Shown one piece after another: positions 1 through 11,900 of a DNA stretch of 64,000 nucleotides. The DNA is from Cordylochernes scorpioides. Its lineage: Eukaryota > Arthropoda > Arachnida > Pseudoscorpiones > Chernetidae. The notes under the pieces are model-generated. The model saw only the letters and a program-made list of their open reading frames with translations. It did not search any database and was not told the origin of the DNA. The DNA is taken from contig CP092863.1 of assembly GCA_030710605.1 (NCBI GenBank), positions 142,940,623 through 143,004,622 on the forward strand, written 5' to 3'. Every line of letters starts with the position of its first letter. The first letter of the stretch is position 1. The position numbers were made by a program, and so were the translations under genes.

Positions 1-89
1 TTTTGTCTGATAATGGTAACAACGCTGTTACTGAAATGTCACACACTATTTATTTATTTGGATTTGGTGATACCTTGTAGATTAAGAGT

Positions 90-277
90 TCTTGCAAAAG
101 TCCAACCCCACCAGCGAGTGCAAGTAACCAAACGGGGCTCTGGCACATTTGTAAGTGTAAAGTCAAACTGCTTTTCACATGTGTATACATGTGGTGCACT
201 TACAGTAAAAGCAGTCGCCTACTTCTACCCATGATCATCATGACCTGTATCACGTGTACTAGGGATAAGCAAAAAAA
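90..277 (+). repeat. tRNA-derived SINE fragment (body and tail)
   Basis: Carries CTTGCAAAAGTCCAACCCCA, CATGTGTATACATGTGGTGC and CACGTGTACTAGGGATAAGC with an A-tail. The tRNA-like head is missing. Confidence 0.65.
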
Positions 278-368
278 AACTTATTTAATTGTTGTTCTTA
301 TCTATAAATCCAAATTGTACCTAATCACTTCTTGATAAGGTACAATTTAGATTATAGATTATAAACCT

Positions 369-591
369 AAGGTAATAAGACCAAATAAATAAATAGTGTG
401 TGATGTTTCGGTAACAGTATTGTTACCATCTTCAGAAAAAAAGTACCCAATGTGGGGGTTCGATTCCACATCCAAGTGGTCTAAAATCAACTATTTAGAT
501 TGCTTGTTTACAGCAACATCTGAAGATGGTAACAACGCTATTACTGAAACGTCGCACACTATTTATTGGATTTGGGTCTTATTGCCTTGTG
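369..591. repeat. Fold-back element with hammerhead-like arms
   Basis: The arm at 369-435 is the inverse of 518-591 (AAGGTAATAAGACCAAATAA side). Each arm reads, towards its outer end, CTGAAGATGGTAACAA then GTTACC or ATTACT and GAAAC. Relatives lie at 1-60 and 51613-51680. Confidence 0.65.
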
Positions 592-779
592 TTTAATCAC
601 TTCTCCTTATCTTATTTATTATGATACATTTAAATACAATGCAATTTTTAAAAATGATTTTCTATTCTTTTTAAGCATCTTGTTAGGAATAGAGTAAAAA
701 AAGCTTTGACACCAGGATGTAAAATAAAAATGTCCATGTCAATTCTAACTGTGGGGTCTTGCTACTGAGTTGTTGTTTC

Positions 780-1045
780 TTATCCCCTTGTGTAAAGATT
801 ACACAAATTCCACGAGTTCATGCTCCTCAAGCTGTTTTATGATAAGCAGCGGTCTCTCCCAAAGGTCCTTTGCTACAGAGTAGTGTTCCCAGTCTTAAAG
901 ACAAAGACATTCTACCTCATCCAATCATTATAGATGTCAGATCTCCATTGATAAGCTCTACTCATCCCCAGTAGGCACCATCAACAAGCTCTACAGGCTT
1001 GATACTATGATTGTTGAGTGGAGATAAGAAAGAAGAAGAAGTGCA
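780..1045 (+). repeat. Unclassified repeat with GAAGAA tail
   Basis: Shares AGTAGTGTTCCCAGTCTTAA and TTGAGTGGAGATAAGAAAGA plus an (AAG)n tail with 6265-6405. A simple-repeat tail suggests the 3' end of a non-LTR element, but no coding match was seen. Confidence 0.45.
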
Positions 1046-1191
1046 AGAGATATTGAGATTGAAACTACCTTTTCACAATGTCCATATAAGGTTAAATAAG
1101 GTTAAATATACAATAAATATATGGATAAATAAGATCAAAAATAATGCTAATATAGGAATATAATTTATAAATATACATATACAGTAGAACA

Positions 1192-1999
1192 TCCATGAGA
1201 GGACACTCACGCTAGAGGACATCTCTCTATAAAGGAGAGTTTTGATTTGTAAAATTATAATTTTTACTCTTTAACAACTCTCTGGTAAGAGGACACCTCT
1301 CCCTAAAGGACACTTTGGCTCTGTAACTAGGTATTGTCCTTTACAGAGAGGTAGTTCTACTGTAGCAACTCTCTGGTAAGAGGACAGCTCTCCCTAAAGG
1401 ACACTTTGGTTCTGAAACTAGGTGTTATCCTTTACAGAGAGGTAGTTCTACTGTAGCAACTCTCTGGTAAGAGGACACCTCTCTCTAAAGGACACTTTGG
1501 CTCTGTAACTAGGTGTTGTCCTTTACAGAGAGGTAGTTCTACTGTAGCAACTCTCTGGTAAGAGGACACCTCTCTCTAAAGGACACTTTGGCTCTGTAAC
1601 TAGGTGTTGTCCTTTACAGAGAGGTAGTTCTACTGTAGCAACTCTCTGGTAAGAGGACACCTCTCTCTAAAGGACACTTTGGCTCTCTAACTAGGTGTTG
1701 TCTTTTACAGAGAGGTAGTTATACTGTAGCAACTCTCTGGTAAGAGGACAGCTCTCCCTAAAGGACACTTTGGTTCTGAAACTAGGTGTTATCCTTTACA
1801 GAGAGGTAGTTCTACTGTAGCAACTCTCTGGTAAGAGGACACCTCTCCCTAAAGGATACTTTGGCTCAATAACTAGGTGTTGTCCTTTACAGAGAGGTAG
1901 TTCTACTGTAATTGGTAAAAAGGGTAATTTCGGTGATGAAAACTTATTTTTGTAGAGAGGTGTTCTCTAGTGTGAGTGTCTTCTCTTGGAAGTTCTGTA
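1192..1999 (+). repeat. Pogo-like MITE with internal 91-bp tandem expansion
   Basis: TA followed by CAGTAGAAC at the left and the inverse GTTCTGTA at the right. The middle is about seven copies of a 91-bp unit made of self-complementary pieces (GGTAAGAGGACACCTCTC, AAAGGACACTTTGG, CTTTACAGAGAGGTAG). The ends resemble pogo/Tigger termini. Confidence 0.75.
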
Positions 2000-2754
2000 T
2001 AGAATTTTTTTCACATACCTTTATACCTGAGATACGTTAAAAAATGTCTTTTCTTTCTAAATATATGATTAATCTATTCTTTAATTCAAATCTCTGTCTT
2101 TTGAAATCCATATTAAAGAAGTTTTATTGTAATATATATGTGCATGTGATATTGGGTACAAAATATCTGATTGGGACTTGAACAATATGCAAAAAGGAAT
2201 TTCAGTTATGCAAATGTGTTGATAACATTATAGTAAGGATCTACCATCAATATGCAATTTTGTTTCTTATTGTAAAATTTTAAACCTTTTTCTCTTTGTT
2301 AAATAAATATAGTTTTTTGTTGGAAATATATGTGTTGCTTTTTTATTCATATATACATTAATGGACAAAACTTGATGTCACTGGTTATCTATATATATAT
2401 GTTATGAATTTTTTGTGTTTGTATTTGAAAAAGATGGAGAATTGGAGGTGCAGTCGTGAAAAAGAAAGTACCTCTCAAGTAGTTTTTATTTTGAATTACT
2501 TGAAGCAAATTACACATAAAATTATTTATCACAGTAATATAGAATTTATAAAATGAATTCTATATTCGTGAATTAAAAAATATGGGTAGGTTAACTATAC
2601 ATATTTACAAAATATATTCAAAGTGTTATCTTCTAAATCTATGGTCAAAAAATGTAGAACAGTCAATGAATGAAAATGAAATAAATGTTTTTAAAAAAAT
2701 AAAATAGTTGCATTTTAGAATATATAATATATATATATATACATTTTTTGAATG
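2000..2754. other. AT-rich intergenic sequence
   Basis: No gene, tRNA or repeat family member recognised; low-complexity AT tracts only. Confidence 0.5.
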
Positions 2755-2925
2755 TCACATTGGGCACTTTTTTCCTTAATAAAATTTGCATCAATGGTTT
2801 CCCCAATTCTTGCCAAAGTCCAACCTTACCAGCAAGTGCAAGTAACCAAATGGGTCTCTGGCACATTTGTGTAGGTACAAAAGTTGAACATGCTTTCACA
2901 TATGTGTAGGCATGTGGTGTACTTG
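2755..2925 (+). repeat. tRNA-derived SINE fragment
   Basis: Begins with the acceptor end ATTGGGCACTTTTTT and includes most of the body; cut by the LTR-like repeat at 2937. Confidence 0.6.
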
Positions 2926-3070
2926 AAAATGCATAGTGTTACATCAATTTCAATGCGCCCTACATTTATTCAAAATAATTCTATGATATTTAATATTTAT
3001 TTAAAACAGATTATTTAGATTATCATCATTCCTTTTTATAGTTTCACTCCTTTTGTAATATTTTATTGTA

Positions 3071-4384
3071 CGAGGTGTTTTCAAAAGGTATCGCGACTTT
3101 TGTGTTTTTTCTCAAAAATTATCTATTTATTCATGAATACCTATTTTGTCCCCTTCAAATTAATCCCCATGAGATATTATACACTTGTGCCAACGGTTTT
3201 TCCAATCTTCGAAGCACTTCAAAAAATCATTTTTAAAAATCTTTTTCAGCTCCTCCTTCGATGCCGTCTTTATCTCGTCAAGCGTAGCGTAACGTCGTCC
3301 TTTCATGGGCCTCTTCAGTTTAGGGAACAAGAAAAAGTCACAGGGGGCCAGATCTGGGGAATACGGTGGGTGCGCGGCATCATTAGTGTGTTGTTTTTGG
3401 CCAAAAATTCTCGCACAAGCAACGATGTGTGAGCAGGGGCGTTATCGTGGTGCAAAAGCCAATTTTTGTTCTTCCACAAATCCGGGCGTTTCTGGCGGAT
3501 TGCTTCGCGCAAATTGCGCATAACTTGCAGGTAATATTCCTTATTGACCGTTCTACCCTGTGGCAAGAACTCATGATGCACCACGCCCCTGCAATCGAAG
3601 AAAACTGTCAGCAAAACTTTCACATTCGACCGAACTTGGCGCGCTTTTTTCGGTCTTGGCTCGTGCGGCAGCTTCCATTGAGATGATTGAGCTTTGGTTT
3701 CCACGTCATAACCATAAACCCACGCTTCGTCACCAGTTATGACCCTCTGGAGCAAATTTGGGTCGTCGCGGACAGAGTCCAACATCTCATTAGCAATGTT
3801 CATGCGATGCTGTTTTTGGTCGCAATTGAGCAATTTTGGTACGAATTTCGCGGCGAACCGTCTCATTGATAAAAATCGAATGGCACGAGCCAATCGATAT
3901 GTTTAGGTCCTCAGAAACTTCTCTAACGGTGATTCGGCGATTGGCCAATATCATTTACTCCACTTCATTAATTTTTTCGTCTGTTGTTGAAGTGCTCGGG
4001 CGTCCGGCACGCTCTTCGTCGTTCACATCTTCTTGGCCTTCTGAGAACATTTTGTACCACCGATAAACGTTGCTTCGGTCCAAGGTAGCTTCTCCGTATG
4101 CCACAGTCAACATTTGGAATGCATCCGCGCACTTAATTTCGTTTTTCACACAAAATTTGATACAGGTTCTTTGATCCATTTTTTTAATAGGTAAAAATCG
4201 AAGACGATCCAAAACACCTGCAAGCAAAGCAGCTGTCAACAATTAAGTGAACATTCAAAATGGCCGAGCTTGTCGGCATAAGTGAGAGACATGAGTAACA
4301 ACATAAAGCCACAAAAAGATCGAAATTCGAATATACGTAACCCGCGAAAAATCAAAAGTCGCGATACTTTTTGAACACACCTCG
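3071..4384 (-). mobile_element. Mariner transposon, degenerate
   Basis: A 1314-bp element with inverted repeats beginning CGAGGTGTNTTCAAAA and sharing GTATCGCGACTTTT. It is inserted in an LTR-like repeat whose uninterrupted relative lies at 57476-57839. That relative continues across the insertion point with a few extra bases, so a TA target is present on the left and altered on the right. Confidence 0.9.
3127..4179 (-). pseudogene. Mariner transposase, broken
   Basis: Reading minus from 4179: MDQRTCIKFCVKNEIKC, an HTH (DRSNVYRWYKMFSEGQEDV) and GRPSTSTT. Then a stop after NEVE near 3955 and a frame change near 3895. The catalytic part has ITGDEAWVYGYD and HHDNAPAHTS. A two-base GC insertion near 3384 shifts the frame just before the third Asp region, and a further stop sits near 3160. 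At least four lesions make it non-functional. The motif set is the DD34D mariner type. Confidence 0.88.
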
Positions 4385-4810
4385 TTTGGTTATTGGAGCG
4401 AGAGAGGACGGAGAGGAAGACTGCGGATCACGACCTACGAGGAAGACCACGAATAAATAAACACAATAACTTTAAAAGGTAATTTATTTTTATTTAATTT
4501 TATTTATTTGCTTCGAGTATGGAAACCTGCTCGGGAAATGTGTATAATACCAAGGAGGAAGAGACCAAGGTCGACGACCCTGCAAAACTGCAACTTGATG
4601 CAACAATATAGACCATTGACACTTGTGTCATTTTTTATCGGTAGAAGGGAGTCTTGACCGAAAACTTGTACAAGTGTTGTCTTTTATAAAAGAAGCTCTT
4701 CTCCATGACTTGTGTTTCTTCTATTTATAATATTTGGTTGCTTAGAGAAACATAGAAAATAACTTTTAGGTGATTTATCCTTGTCTCAATCCGATATTCA
4801 ACAAATATAT

Positions 4811-5037
4811 AACTATTAAAATTACAGATATATTCTCACAATGAGTATCTTTTTTATTTAAAAAATGCTAGCTTTCAAGCGTTAATCGCTCTTCAACGGG
4901 CTTACTATAATATCGACTTTATCCCACCAGAAATATTTAAAAAAACAAGCCCGTTGAAGAGTGATTAAAGCTTGAAAGCTAGCGTTTTTTAAATAAAAAA
5001 GATACTCATTGTGAGAATATATTTGTAGTTTTAATAC
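4811..5037. repeat. Fold-back element
   Basis: Arms of about 90 bp (4811-4903 and 4943-5037) nearly perfectly inverted, e.g. CTCACAATGAGTATC and GATACTCATTGTGAG, around a 40-bp loop. Confidence 0.8.
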
Positions 5038-5276
5038 TTTTTTCACAATTTTATCATGAATAAATATATAACTGGATGAATACAATGATGTTTGATCAAC
5101 GTCTTTGGTTTATATAAATTCTACAAGACCGCAGTCACAGTTCGGAGGAGATTAATGGAATCTCAGAATGTCGTGGTCCATTTGGATGAGGAAAGCGAAG
5201 ACTAGAACGCGGCTGATTCCACATTCGCCTTTTCAGTGATACGTTAACATATGTACGGTGTGGCCACTGGACATAT

Positions 5277-5670
5277 GTCAGACCTGGAGGCTGTTGTTGG
5301 GTTCTGTGCTGATTGGAGTATAGGAGCTCCATCTATGCTTCCTTTCTGTGGTGAATTTGTATAAGACAGGTGGTCTTAATAAAGCTGTATGTGTGTATTC
5401 TGTTATAACGTCAGACCTGGAGGCTGTTGTTGGGTTCTGTGCTGCCTGGAGTATAGGAGCTCTATCTATGCTTCCTTTCTGTGGTAAATCTGTATAAGAC
5501 CGTTGGTCTTAATAAAGCTGTATGTGTGTGTATTCTGTTATAACGTCGGACCTGGAGGCTGTTGTTGGGTTCTGTGCTACCTGGAGTATAGTAGCTCCAT
5601 CTATGCTTCCTTCCTGTGGTGAATCTGTTTAAGACCGGTGGTCTTAATAAAGCTGTGTGTGTGTTTCTCC
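5277..5670 (+). repeat. Three tandem units of about 133 bp ending in a hairpin-AATAAA
   Basis: Each unit runs from GACCTGGAGGCTGTTGTTGG to ATAAGACCxxxGGTCTTAATAAAGCTG and a GT-rich tract. The hairpin plus poly-A signal end recurs elsewhere in minus sense (28705-28740, 29100-29140, 47110-47160, 51355-51395, 63565-63612). Confidence 0.8.
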
Positions 5671-5830
5671 TAAAACATAACATAAAGAACCACACAAACA
5701 TAACATATATAAACAAAACTTTATTAACTTACATGGCATAAAACTTAATCTCGCCTATGACTTTCACTATGAAGTCTATGGATCATCCATCATAGTAGGT
5801 CAATCATAGGCTATGTACAGGAATATCTCA

Positions 5831-5978
5831 CTAGATGACAAGAATGCCCAGACAAATGGTAGAATATAGATCACCAGTAACTTGCAGCATGGAGGTCGAT
5901 GTTGACTTCCTTGCTAGGGACACTGATGGAGCGGGCTGAGAGATACGGACTTGGTCTCCTGGAACTACAACATTATCT
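5831..5978 (-). CDS. Possible last exon of the left DUOXA copy
   Basis: Reading minus from 5978, a pyrimidine-rich stretch ends in an AG acceptor and is followed by 48 codons and a stop. Entry phase is 2, which is what DUOXA exon F requires. The encoded tail includes DNVVVPGDQVRISQPAPS and LARKSTSTSMLQV and is compositionally like a cytoplasmic tail. It lies 16 kb downstream of exon F with several transposons between, and no second copy was found beyond the middle gene. I cannot match it to a known DUOXA C-terminus, so it may be chance or an exon of another gene. Confidence 0.3.
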
Positions 5979-6264
5979 CTGTCAGAACAAACAAACTCCT
6001 GATATAACAAAGAAACATTCGTAAACATAAGATGGCACGTAAACTCCGCCTTTGTCGATCCCAAGCCCGGATGAAAAAGAAGGAAGGGGAGTAGTAACAA
6101 GCTCACTTAAAAACCTGGGTTCAGCTGGCCTGGCTGTGAGTACCCTGTAAGGGCTCCTGATCCAGAGATACAGGATGAGCAACGTTTGTACTCCATGTTA
6201 GGAGCGGCTGCACATGGCGTCTGTTCCTCATGTCAGAGGCGGCCATTTATTTTGGAGCTAAGTT

Positions 6265-6405
6265 AGCCTGCCACTGAGTAGTGCTCCCAGTCTTAATGAC
6301 AAAGGCAGACACATTTTACTTCACCCAATCATGATGGTTATCAACTTTACAAGCTTGATACCGTAACATGATTGAGTGGAGATAAGAAAGAAGAAGAAGA
6401 AGAGA
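6265..6405 (+). repeat. Unclassified repeat with GAAGAA tail, short copy
   Basis: 3' part of the unit at 780-1045. Confidence 0.45.
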
Positions 6406-6439
6406 TGGCACGTTATTGCTTTGTATTAATTTTATGCCA

Positions 6440-6755
6440 AAGGGAGTCAGTGGAATGATGTTCTAAACCGTTGGGTTTCGACCGCCATTGGTTCCGGGTT
6501 CAATTCCCGGATTGGGCACTTTTTTTCTAATTAAAAAAAAAAATGCTCCAATGGCCCCTGATTTTGAAAAAATCCAAACCCACCAGCAAATGCAAGTAAC
6601 CAAATGGGTCTCTGGCACGAAGTAAGTGCAAAGTCGAACTGCTTTTAACATGTGTAAACAAGTGGTGCACTTACAGTAAAAGCAGTAGCCAACTTTTACC
6701 CACCATGATTATCATGTCCTGTACCATATGAACTAGGAATAAGCAAAAAAAAAAA
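6440..6755 (+). repeat. tRNA-derived SINE, near full length
   Basis: A head with GGTTCAATTCCCGG as B-box and ATTGGGCAC at the acceptor end, then an A/T spacer, the common body (CAAACCCACCAGCAAATGCA, GTGGTGCACTTACAG) and an AGGAATAAGC plus A-run tail. Confidence 0.75.
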
Positions 6756-7211
6756 AAGCCTAATGGTCTTGTCCTTATTGTTTGCGATAGAGCATTGCTC
6801 GATGCAAATATTTAAATATGATTCTATTGTCCTAAAAGCTTATGTCCATAGTTTGCTTAAATAACATTTCTAAGATTCCACCCTTCAGTGTAACATATAA
6901 AAACAGAATGATCCAATACAGTATTAGAGCTCCAAAGAAGCAGTCTTGTAGATTAAATTGGCGAAACCGCTGGGAGGGTTCACCACTGAAGAGCCAAGTC
7001 CTCCCAATATTTTTTCAACGCAGTAAGGACAGTAGAAGTTTGATTTATTTGCGAAAAGAAACATTCGCGTCTTGATGTCTTCATTTGTATTATATAGATG
7101 ACGTGTTATTGCTTTCTATTAAACTCATGATAATCGAATTTGTTGCCAAAGTAATCTTAAACACTCGATTTAACACATAAATCAATAAAATAAACATACA
7201 ATCATAGATAA

Positions 7212-8098
7212 AAATTAAGGAAATGGAAAGTCTTTGATGTGGATGGTCATCGATTCTTTTTTTTTTAAGGAGACATTCTAGAAGCAGTGGCCACCCAGAC
7301 CTTTCGGTCCATAAACCGGAGCATGCGATAGCATACCCATTGCTGACATCCAGGTCACCCAGCCAAAAGGAAATGATGCATTCTCCATGCACCGAGCGGC
7401 CATTGTTTGGCCCCTCGCGCCCGCCATTATGGTCTGGCTCCATAGGGTCGACCAATCAAACCTACAGGCGTCTCCGAGAGTTCATGGCAAGGTTTCTGAC
7501 CGAGCCCTCCCGTTCGGACTTAGTTAAACCCGTCCTACGCTCTAATAGGACTCCCCCCCCCCCCCCCCCTTTGGCCCTCGAACCCTTTGGTCACAGTACT
7601 CCCTGAATCTGCCGACGAATCAAGGACCTCTGAGGTTTACGCGGGGAACCAACGCGAAGGCGGGGGGGGGGGGGGGGGGGGGGGGGTGGTACTACTGTGT
7701 GCACCCCTTGGTTTTTCAGCAGACAGGGACACCCCTGGAGCAATTTGCGCGGCAAGGACGCTCCCAATGGCGCACACACAGAGCGAAGACCCAAGAGTTT
7801 CAAGACTCGTGCGCCTCGCGCCAGCTAACCAAGGGCTGATGGCCACCTTACAGCTTCACCAGCCATCAGCCAGGGTACTCCGACGTAAGGCAAACACGCA
7901 GAGTCGCCTCTCCACTCCTCTATCCTCAAGGGTGAATGGTGAGGGTGGGAATACTTAAAGAGACAGAGGTAATTTTGTTCACACTTGGTTATCTCGTATG
8001 TCTTCAATAAAGGTCAATGTAATATATTTCAGAGTTATTGTCTGAATCCCGCTATCCATGGTAAAAGGTACAACTTCCTTAAGTTTTGTCTATAGTGT
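7212..8098. repeat. Tc1-type MITE split by a GC-rich insertion
   Basis: Outer parts match the family with ends ACTTCCTTAAGTTTTGTC. The central A-run region is interrupted by 7275-7957. Confidence 0.65.
7275..7957. repeat. GC-rich insertion with poly-C and poly-G runs
   Basis: About 680 bp, far GC-richer than its surroundings, flanked by TTAAGGAGAC and TTAAAGAGAC. It contains a C-run (about 7553-7570) and a G-run (7663-7686). Open frames inside are short and overlapping; no protein is recognised. Confidence 0.5.
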
Positions 8099-8189
8099 AA
8101 TGAAAGTATACACTCTAACTTTTTATATAAGCGCACAAAATACACAAGAAGCTTTATATATGAGCAAATATAATATGTATATCAAATAT

Positions 8190-8832
8190 ATTTCAGAGTT
8201 TTTATCTGAATCCCGATATACACGGTAAAAGGTACAACTTCCTTAAGTTTTGTCTGTAAGTGTAAGTTACAGCTTTATGGACCACATATCAGCTCGACGG
8301 TGGCGCTCAAGTGACCAAAGTTGGAACTAAAATTGGCTTTGTAATATTTATGTCCCGTTTGGTGTGAAATTTAAATAGCTGCCCTCCTGCAAGGTCCGGG
8401 GGGACCACCTCTACTCCAAGCCATGTGTAAATAGCCAGGACAAGGTGACTCGCGAGCTGTGCTCGAATGTAACACCTGTAAATTGAGACGAAATAAATTT
8501 AAAAAATATATATATAAACACGTTCACAATTGTTTATTTATTTATTATTATTTTTTATCATATAAATCCCACTCACGTATTCTCAATTTAAGAATTGGGC
8601 ATATAAAAATATTGACCCAATTTTAGTTCGAACTTCTGCCACTTGAGCGCCACAATCGAGCTAAAACTTGTCCATAAACACAGCTTTTGCCTAATAGAAT
8701 TTCTTTCCATTTTTTAAAAAGTAGTTTCTGACAATTCTGTAGATTGTAAGCTTTTCTGCCATCTATTTTTTTTTTTACTGCAGTAGGTCACTTTGTATCA
8801 AACTTCCTTAAGTGTTGTCCATGAGTGGATTA
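8190..8832. repeat. Composite Tc1-type MITE remnants
   Basis: Pieces of the TIR family (ACAACTTCCTTAAGTTTTGT) flank an inner inverted pair, AGCTCGACGGTGGCGCTCAA near 8301 and its inverse near 8650. Related composites are at 10913-11605, 14525-15190 and 34215-34645. Confidence 0.65.
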
Positions 8833-9119
8833 TAATCACAATAAGCGCACACAATTCAATAAAAACAATATAATAAAAGTATTAGAAGAAAAAATACATT
8901 TTTATTCAATATATTTTTATATCTCTAATTATAATATTTTTAAAAATTGAGGAAAAAAATTTAACTCATTAAAACAAATTTCTGGACCAAAAAGTAGCTC
9001 GACAGTGGCGCTCGAGTGGCGAAAATGGGAACTAAAATTTGATTTCCAATATTTTAAAAATCCGTCTACAGCGGTGTCACATAAGTTAAACTGAGAATAA
9101 TTTTTGATAAAAACGCTTT

Positions 9120-9286
9120 AAAAAAAATCTTATTCCTAATTACAGAGCCAAAGTGTTCTTTAGGGAGAGGTGTCCTCTTACTGGAGAGTTTCTAAATAGT
9201 AAAAATGGTAATTTCGCAAATGAAAACTGTCTTTTGTAGAGAGGTGTCCGCTAGCAGGGTGTCCGCTAAAGGGAGGTACTACTGTA
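9120..9286 (+). repeat. Pogo-like MITE fragment
   Basis: The right-hand half of the family, ending GGGAGGTACTACTGTA. Single unit without expansion. Confidence 0.65.
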
Positions 9287-9443
9287 TTATTGCTTCCAAC
9301 ACTAATCTTTGATGCAGGATTGGATCATAGTGGATTTCAACGAACAAAAACTACTGTTGAGTGTTGTGTTATCTAAAGAGAGGGATTTCGAGAAAAAATC
9401 TCTTTCAAATAAATAATTATTTTATTAATCAGATGTTTAAAAT

Positions 9444-9862
9444 TCTATATACAGTTACGAGCGTCATTCCTCATCTCCTAATCAATCAACTCTGTCACCG
9501 TTTGCTTTTTTTTTTTGGAATGGCGCCCTCCTATTGGTTGGCTACGATCACGCCACCTTTGCCCCACCCCATCATGCCTCCCCCACTCGCATTTTCGTTT
9601 TTGTAACTATTGTGTTGGAGCGGGTCGCTCCTTAAATAAATGCATATATTAGTTAATAACTAAATGGAATCCTCTCTTTCTTTTTCCCAGTATGAGACGC
9701 CTACGGAAGCCAACAGTACATAGACAGATAAAGCACATAGGCTATAGTTATTAACTAATATATGCATTTATTTAAGGCGCAAATTATAATTGTAACAAAT
9801 AGTATTTGAATAAAAACATTCAATCGGGTAAAACACGGACGTTGCCCGGGTCATTCGGCTAG
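9444..9862 (+). mobile_element. Non-autonomous Helitron
   Basis: Starts TCTATATACAGTTACGAGC and ends ...GCCCGGGTCATTCGGCTAG. It shares its whole length with 29213-29637. Inside is an inverted repeat built on ATGCATATATTAGTTAATAA. No coding sequence. Confidence 0.8.
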
Positions 9863-10179
9863 TACAAAATAAAAGAGAGAAACAAACACAGGCTGGTCGT
9901 GAGAGATCACAAGAAACTAATGGGTTGTTGATATCTGTTGTTGATAACAGGGGATAATTGCTGTTGACGTCAGGTGTTGATAACATGGCCGCTTGTTTAT
10001 CTTCCTTAATAAGGATTAGGCAAAGTCGCCGAGAAGTCGCCATCAAATACCGGCTGTTTACTCGGCGACATTCGGTTTTAGGATTATTCGTAGAGATTGT
10101 CGCTGTTGGTTTTGACCAATGACCAGTTCACCTACGTGGAACAAAAAGACAAGAGTACAAGTATGTACTTGTATTATAA

Positions 10180-10465
10180 GGGGGTCGGTGGAAGGATGGT
10201 CTAAACCGTTGGTTTTCGATGCTACGACCCGGGTTCAATTCCCGCATTGGGCACTTTTTTCTTATTAAAAAAAATGGTCCCCGATTCTTGCAAAAGTCCA
10301 ACTCCACCAGCAAGTAACCAAATGGGTCTCTGGCACATTTGTAAGTGCAAAGTCGAACTGCTTTTCACATGTGTAGACATGTGGTGAACTTACAGTAGAA
10401 GCAATCTCCTACTTCTATCCACCATGATTATCATGGCCTGTACCACGTGTACTAGGAATAAATGG
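10180..10465 (+). repeat. tRNA-derived SINE, full length
   Basis: The head GGTCGGTGGAAGGATGG to GGGTTCAATTCCCGCATT, then the family body, ending GTACTAGGAATAA. The best preserved copy in the window. Confidence 0.78.
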
Positions 10466-10665
10466 CTCCAATGTCCCTTTATTCTTACAAAAGTCCAACC
10501 CCACCAGCGAGTAACCAAACGGTGCTGTGGCACATTTGTAAGTGCAAAGTAGAACTGCTTTTAACATGTGTAGACATGTGGTGAACTTACAGTAAAAGCA
10601 GTGTCCTACTTCTACCCAACATGATTATCATTGCCTGTACCACGTGTACTAGGCGTAAACAAAAC
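10466..10665 (+). repeat. tRNA-derived SINE body, tandem to the previous
   Basis: Starts in the spacer (GGCTCCAATGTCCC) and repeats the body without the head, giving a head-body-body arrangement. Confidence 0.65.
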
Positions 10666-10912
10666 AAAAAAAGTATTATCTTAAAGTATTACCGACGATG
10701 CTTGGAGTCTCTAACACTTGTCATTATATATCTCAACAGCGAAAGAAGGTCACGTGATGGTCCAAGGTCCATTTTCAAATCATTTACATAGAACTTGGGT
10801 GGAGTTACGGTTTCACAAGTCCCGTAGTAATTAAATGAAGGTTGACCTCTGTCATGGACATTGATTCTTTTTATCCCTTCTGGTGTGGTGGCAACCATTG
10901 CTCAAATATATA

Positions 10913-11605
10913 TATACACTCATGGACAAAACTTAAGGAAGTTGTACCTTTTACCATGTATATCGGGATTCAGACAATAACTTTGAAAGTTATTACAGTG
11001 ACCTACTGCAGTAAAAAAATAAATAAAAAATAGATGGCATAAATACTTACAATCTACAGAATTGACGCAAACTAATTTAAAAAATGAAAGAAATTCTATT
11101 AGGTAAAAGCTGTGTTTATGGACAAGTTTTAGCTCGACGGTGGCGCTCAAGTGGCAGAAGTTGGAACTAAAATTGTCTAAATATTTTTATATGCCCAATT
11201 CTTAAATTTAAAATACTTGAATGTGATTAATATAATATAAAAAATAAATAAATAATTATAAACGTCTTTCTATTTAAATTTCAGTTCAAACGGGACTTAA
11301 ATATTACAATGCCAATTTTAGTTCCAACTTCTGCCACTCGAGCGCCACCGTCGAGCTGATATGTGCTCCATAAATCTGACTTACACTCATGGACAAAACT
11401 TAAGGAAGTTTTACCTTTCAGCATGTACATATATCGGGATTGAGACAATAACTCTGAAATATATTTGATATACAGTAATCTTTATTGAAGGCACACGAGA
11501 TAACCAAGTGTGAACAAAATTATCTCTGTCTCCTTAAAAAAAAAAAAAAAAAAGACGACCGGCGATATCAAATACTTTCTACTTCCTTAAGTTTTGTCGT
11601 ATCGT
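10913..11605. repeat. Composite Tc1-type MITE
   Basis: Outer arms ACTCATGGACAAAACTTAAG; nested inner element with AGCTCGACGGTGGCGCTCAA arms at about 11131 and 11335. Confidence 0.7.
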
Positions 11606-11699
11606 GGTATATATATATCGTAGTATTATTATATGTAAAAAAATTGATCACGCAATTCCGACCTTAAATACCCGTTTTATGATTTTTCAGGATGCCTGA

Positions 11700-11900
11700 A
11701 AGACCAGTTTTTTTTTTCTGGTCTTTGAGGTACAGTTTGCACTACCATGATAAGGGCCAACAACCCGAAACGCGTATATGATTAGATTTTCTTGATTAAT
11801 TAACGATTGATTTGGCAAATTTTCTGGAATAAAATTGATAAATCAACGATTAGTTGATATTTATTGCGACAGATGGCGCAAACCATCAATAAATTTTAGT
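11700..11900 (+). repeat. Decayed hammerhead-family repeat
   Basis: ATGATAAGGGCCAACAACCC then GAAACGCGTATATGATTAG resembles the intact motif at 53211 but with altered core bases, followed by TTTTCTTGATTAATTAACG and the GACAGATGGCGC motif. Confidence 0.5.

Larger units (their letters stand above)
2937..4605 (+). repeat. LTR-like repeat, copy 1 (split by mariner)
   Basis: Starts TGTTACATCAATTT and ends CTTGATGCAACA, interrupted by the mariner at 3071-4384. The same unit occurs whole at 57476-57839. TG...CA ends and a length of about 360 bp suggest a solo LTR, but no clean target duplication is visible. Confidence 0.65.

Noticed and set aside
386..560. Functional hammerhead in the first fold-back element
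   Set aside because: It has an extra base between the CUGAAGA box and stem II, and no stem I pairing; kept only as hammerhead-like.
7587..7958. Overlapping frames with poly-Gly or poly-Pro
   Set aside because: Produced by G and C homopolymers; no domain and no consistent frame.
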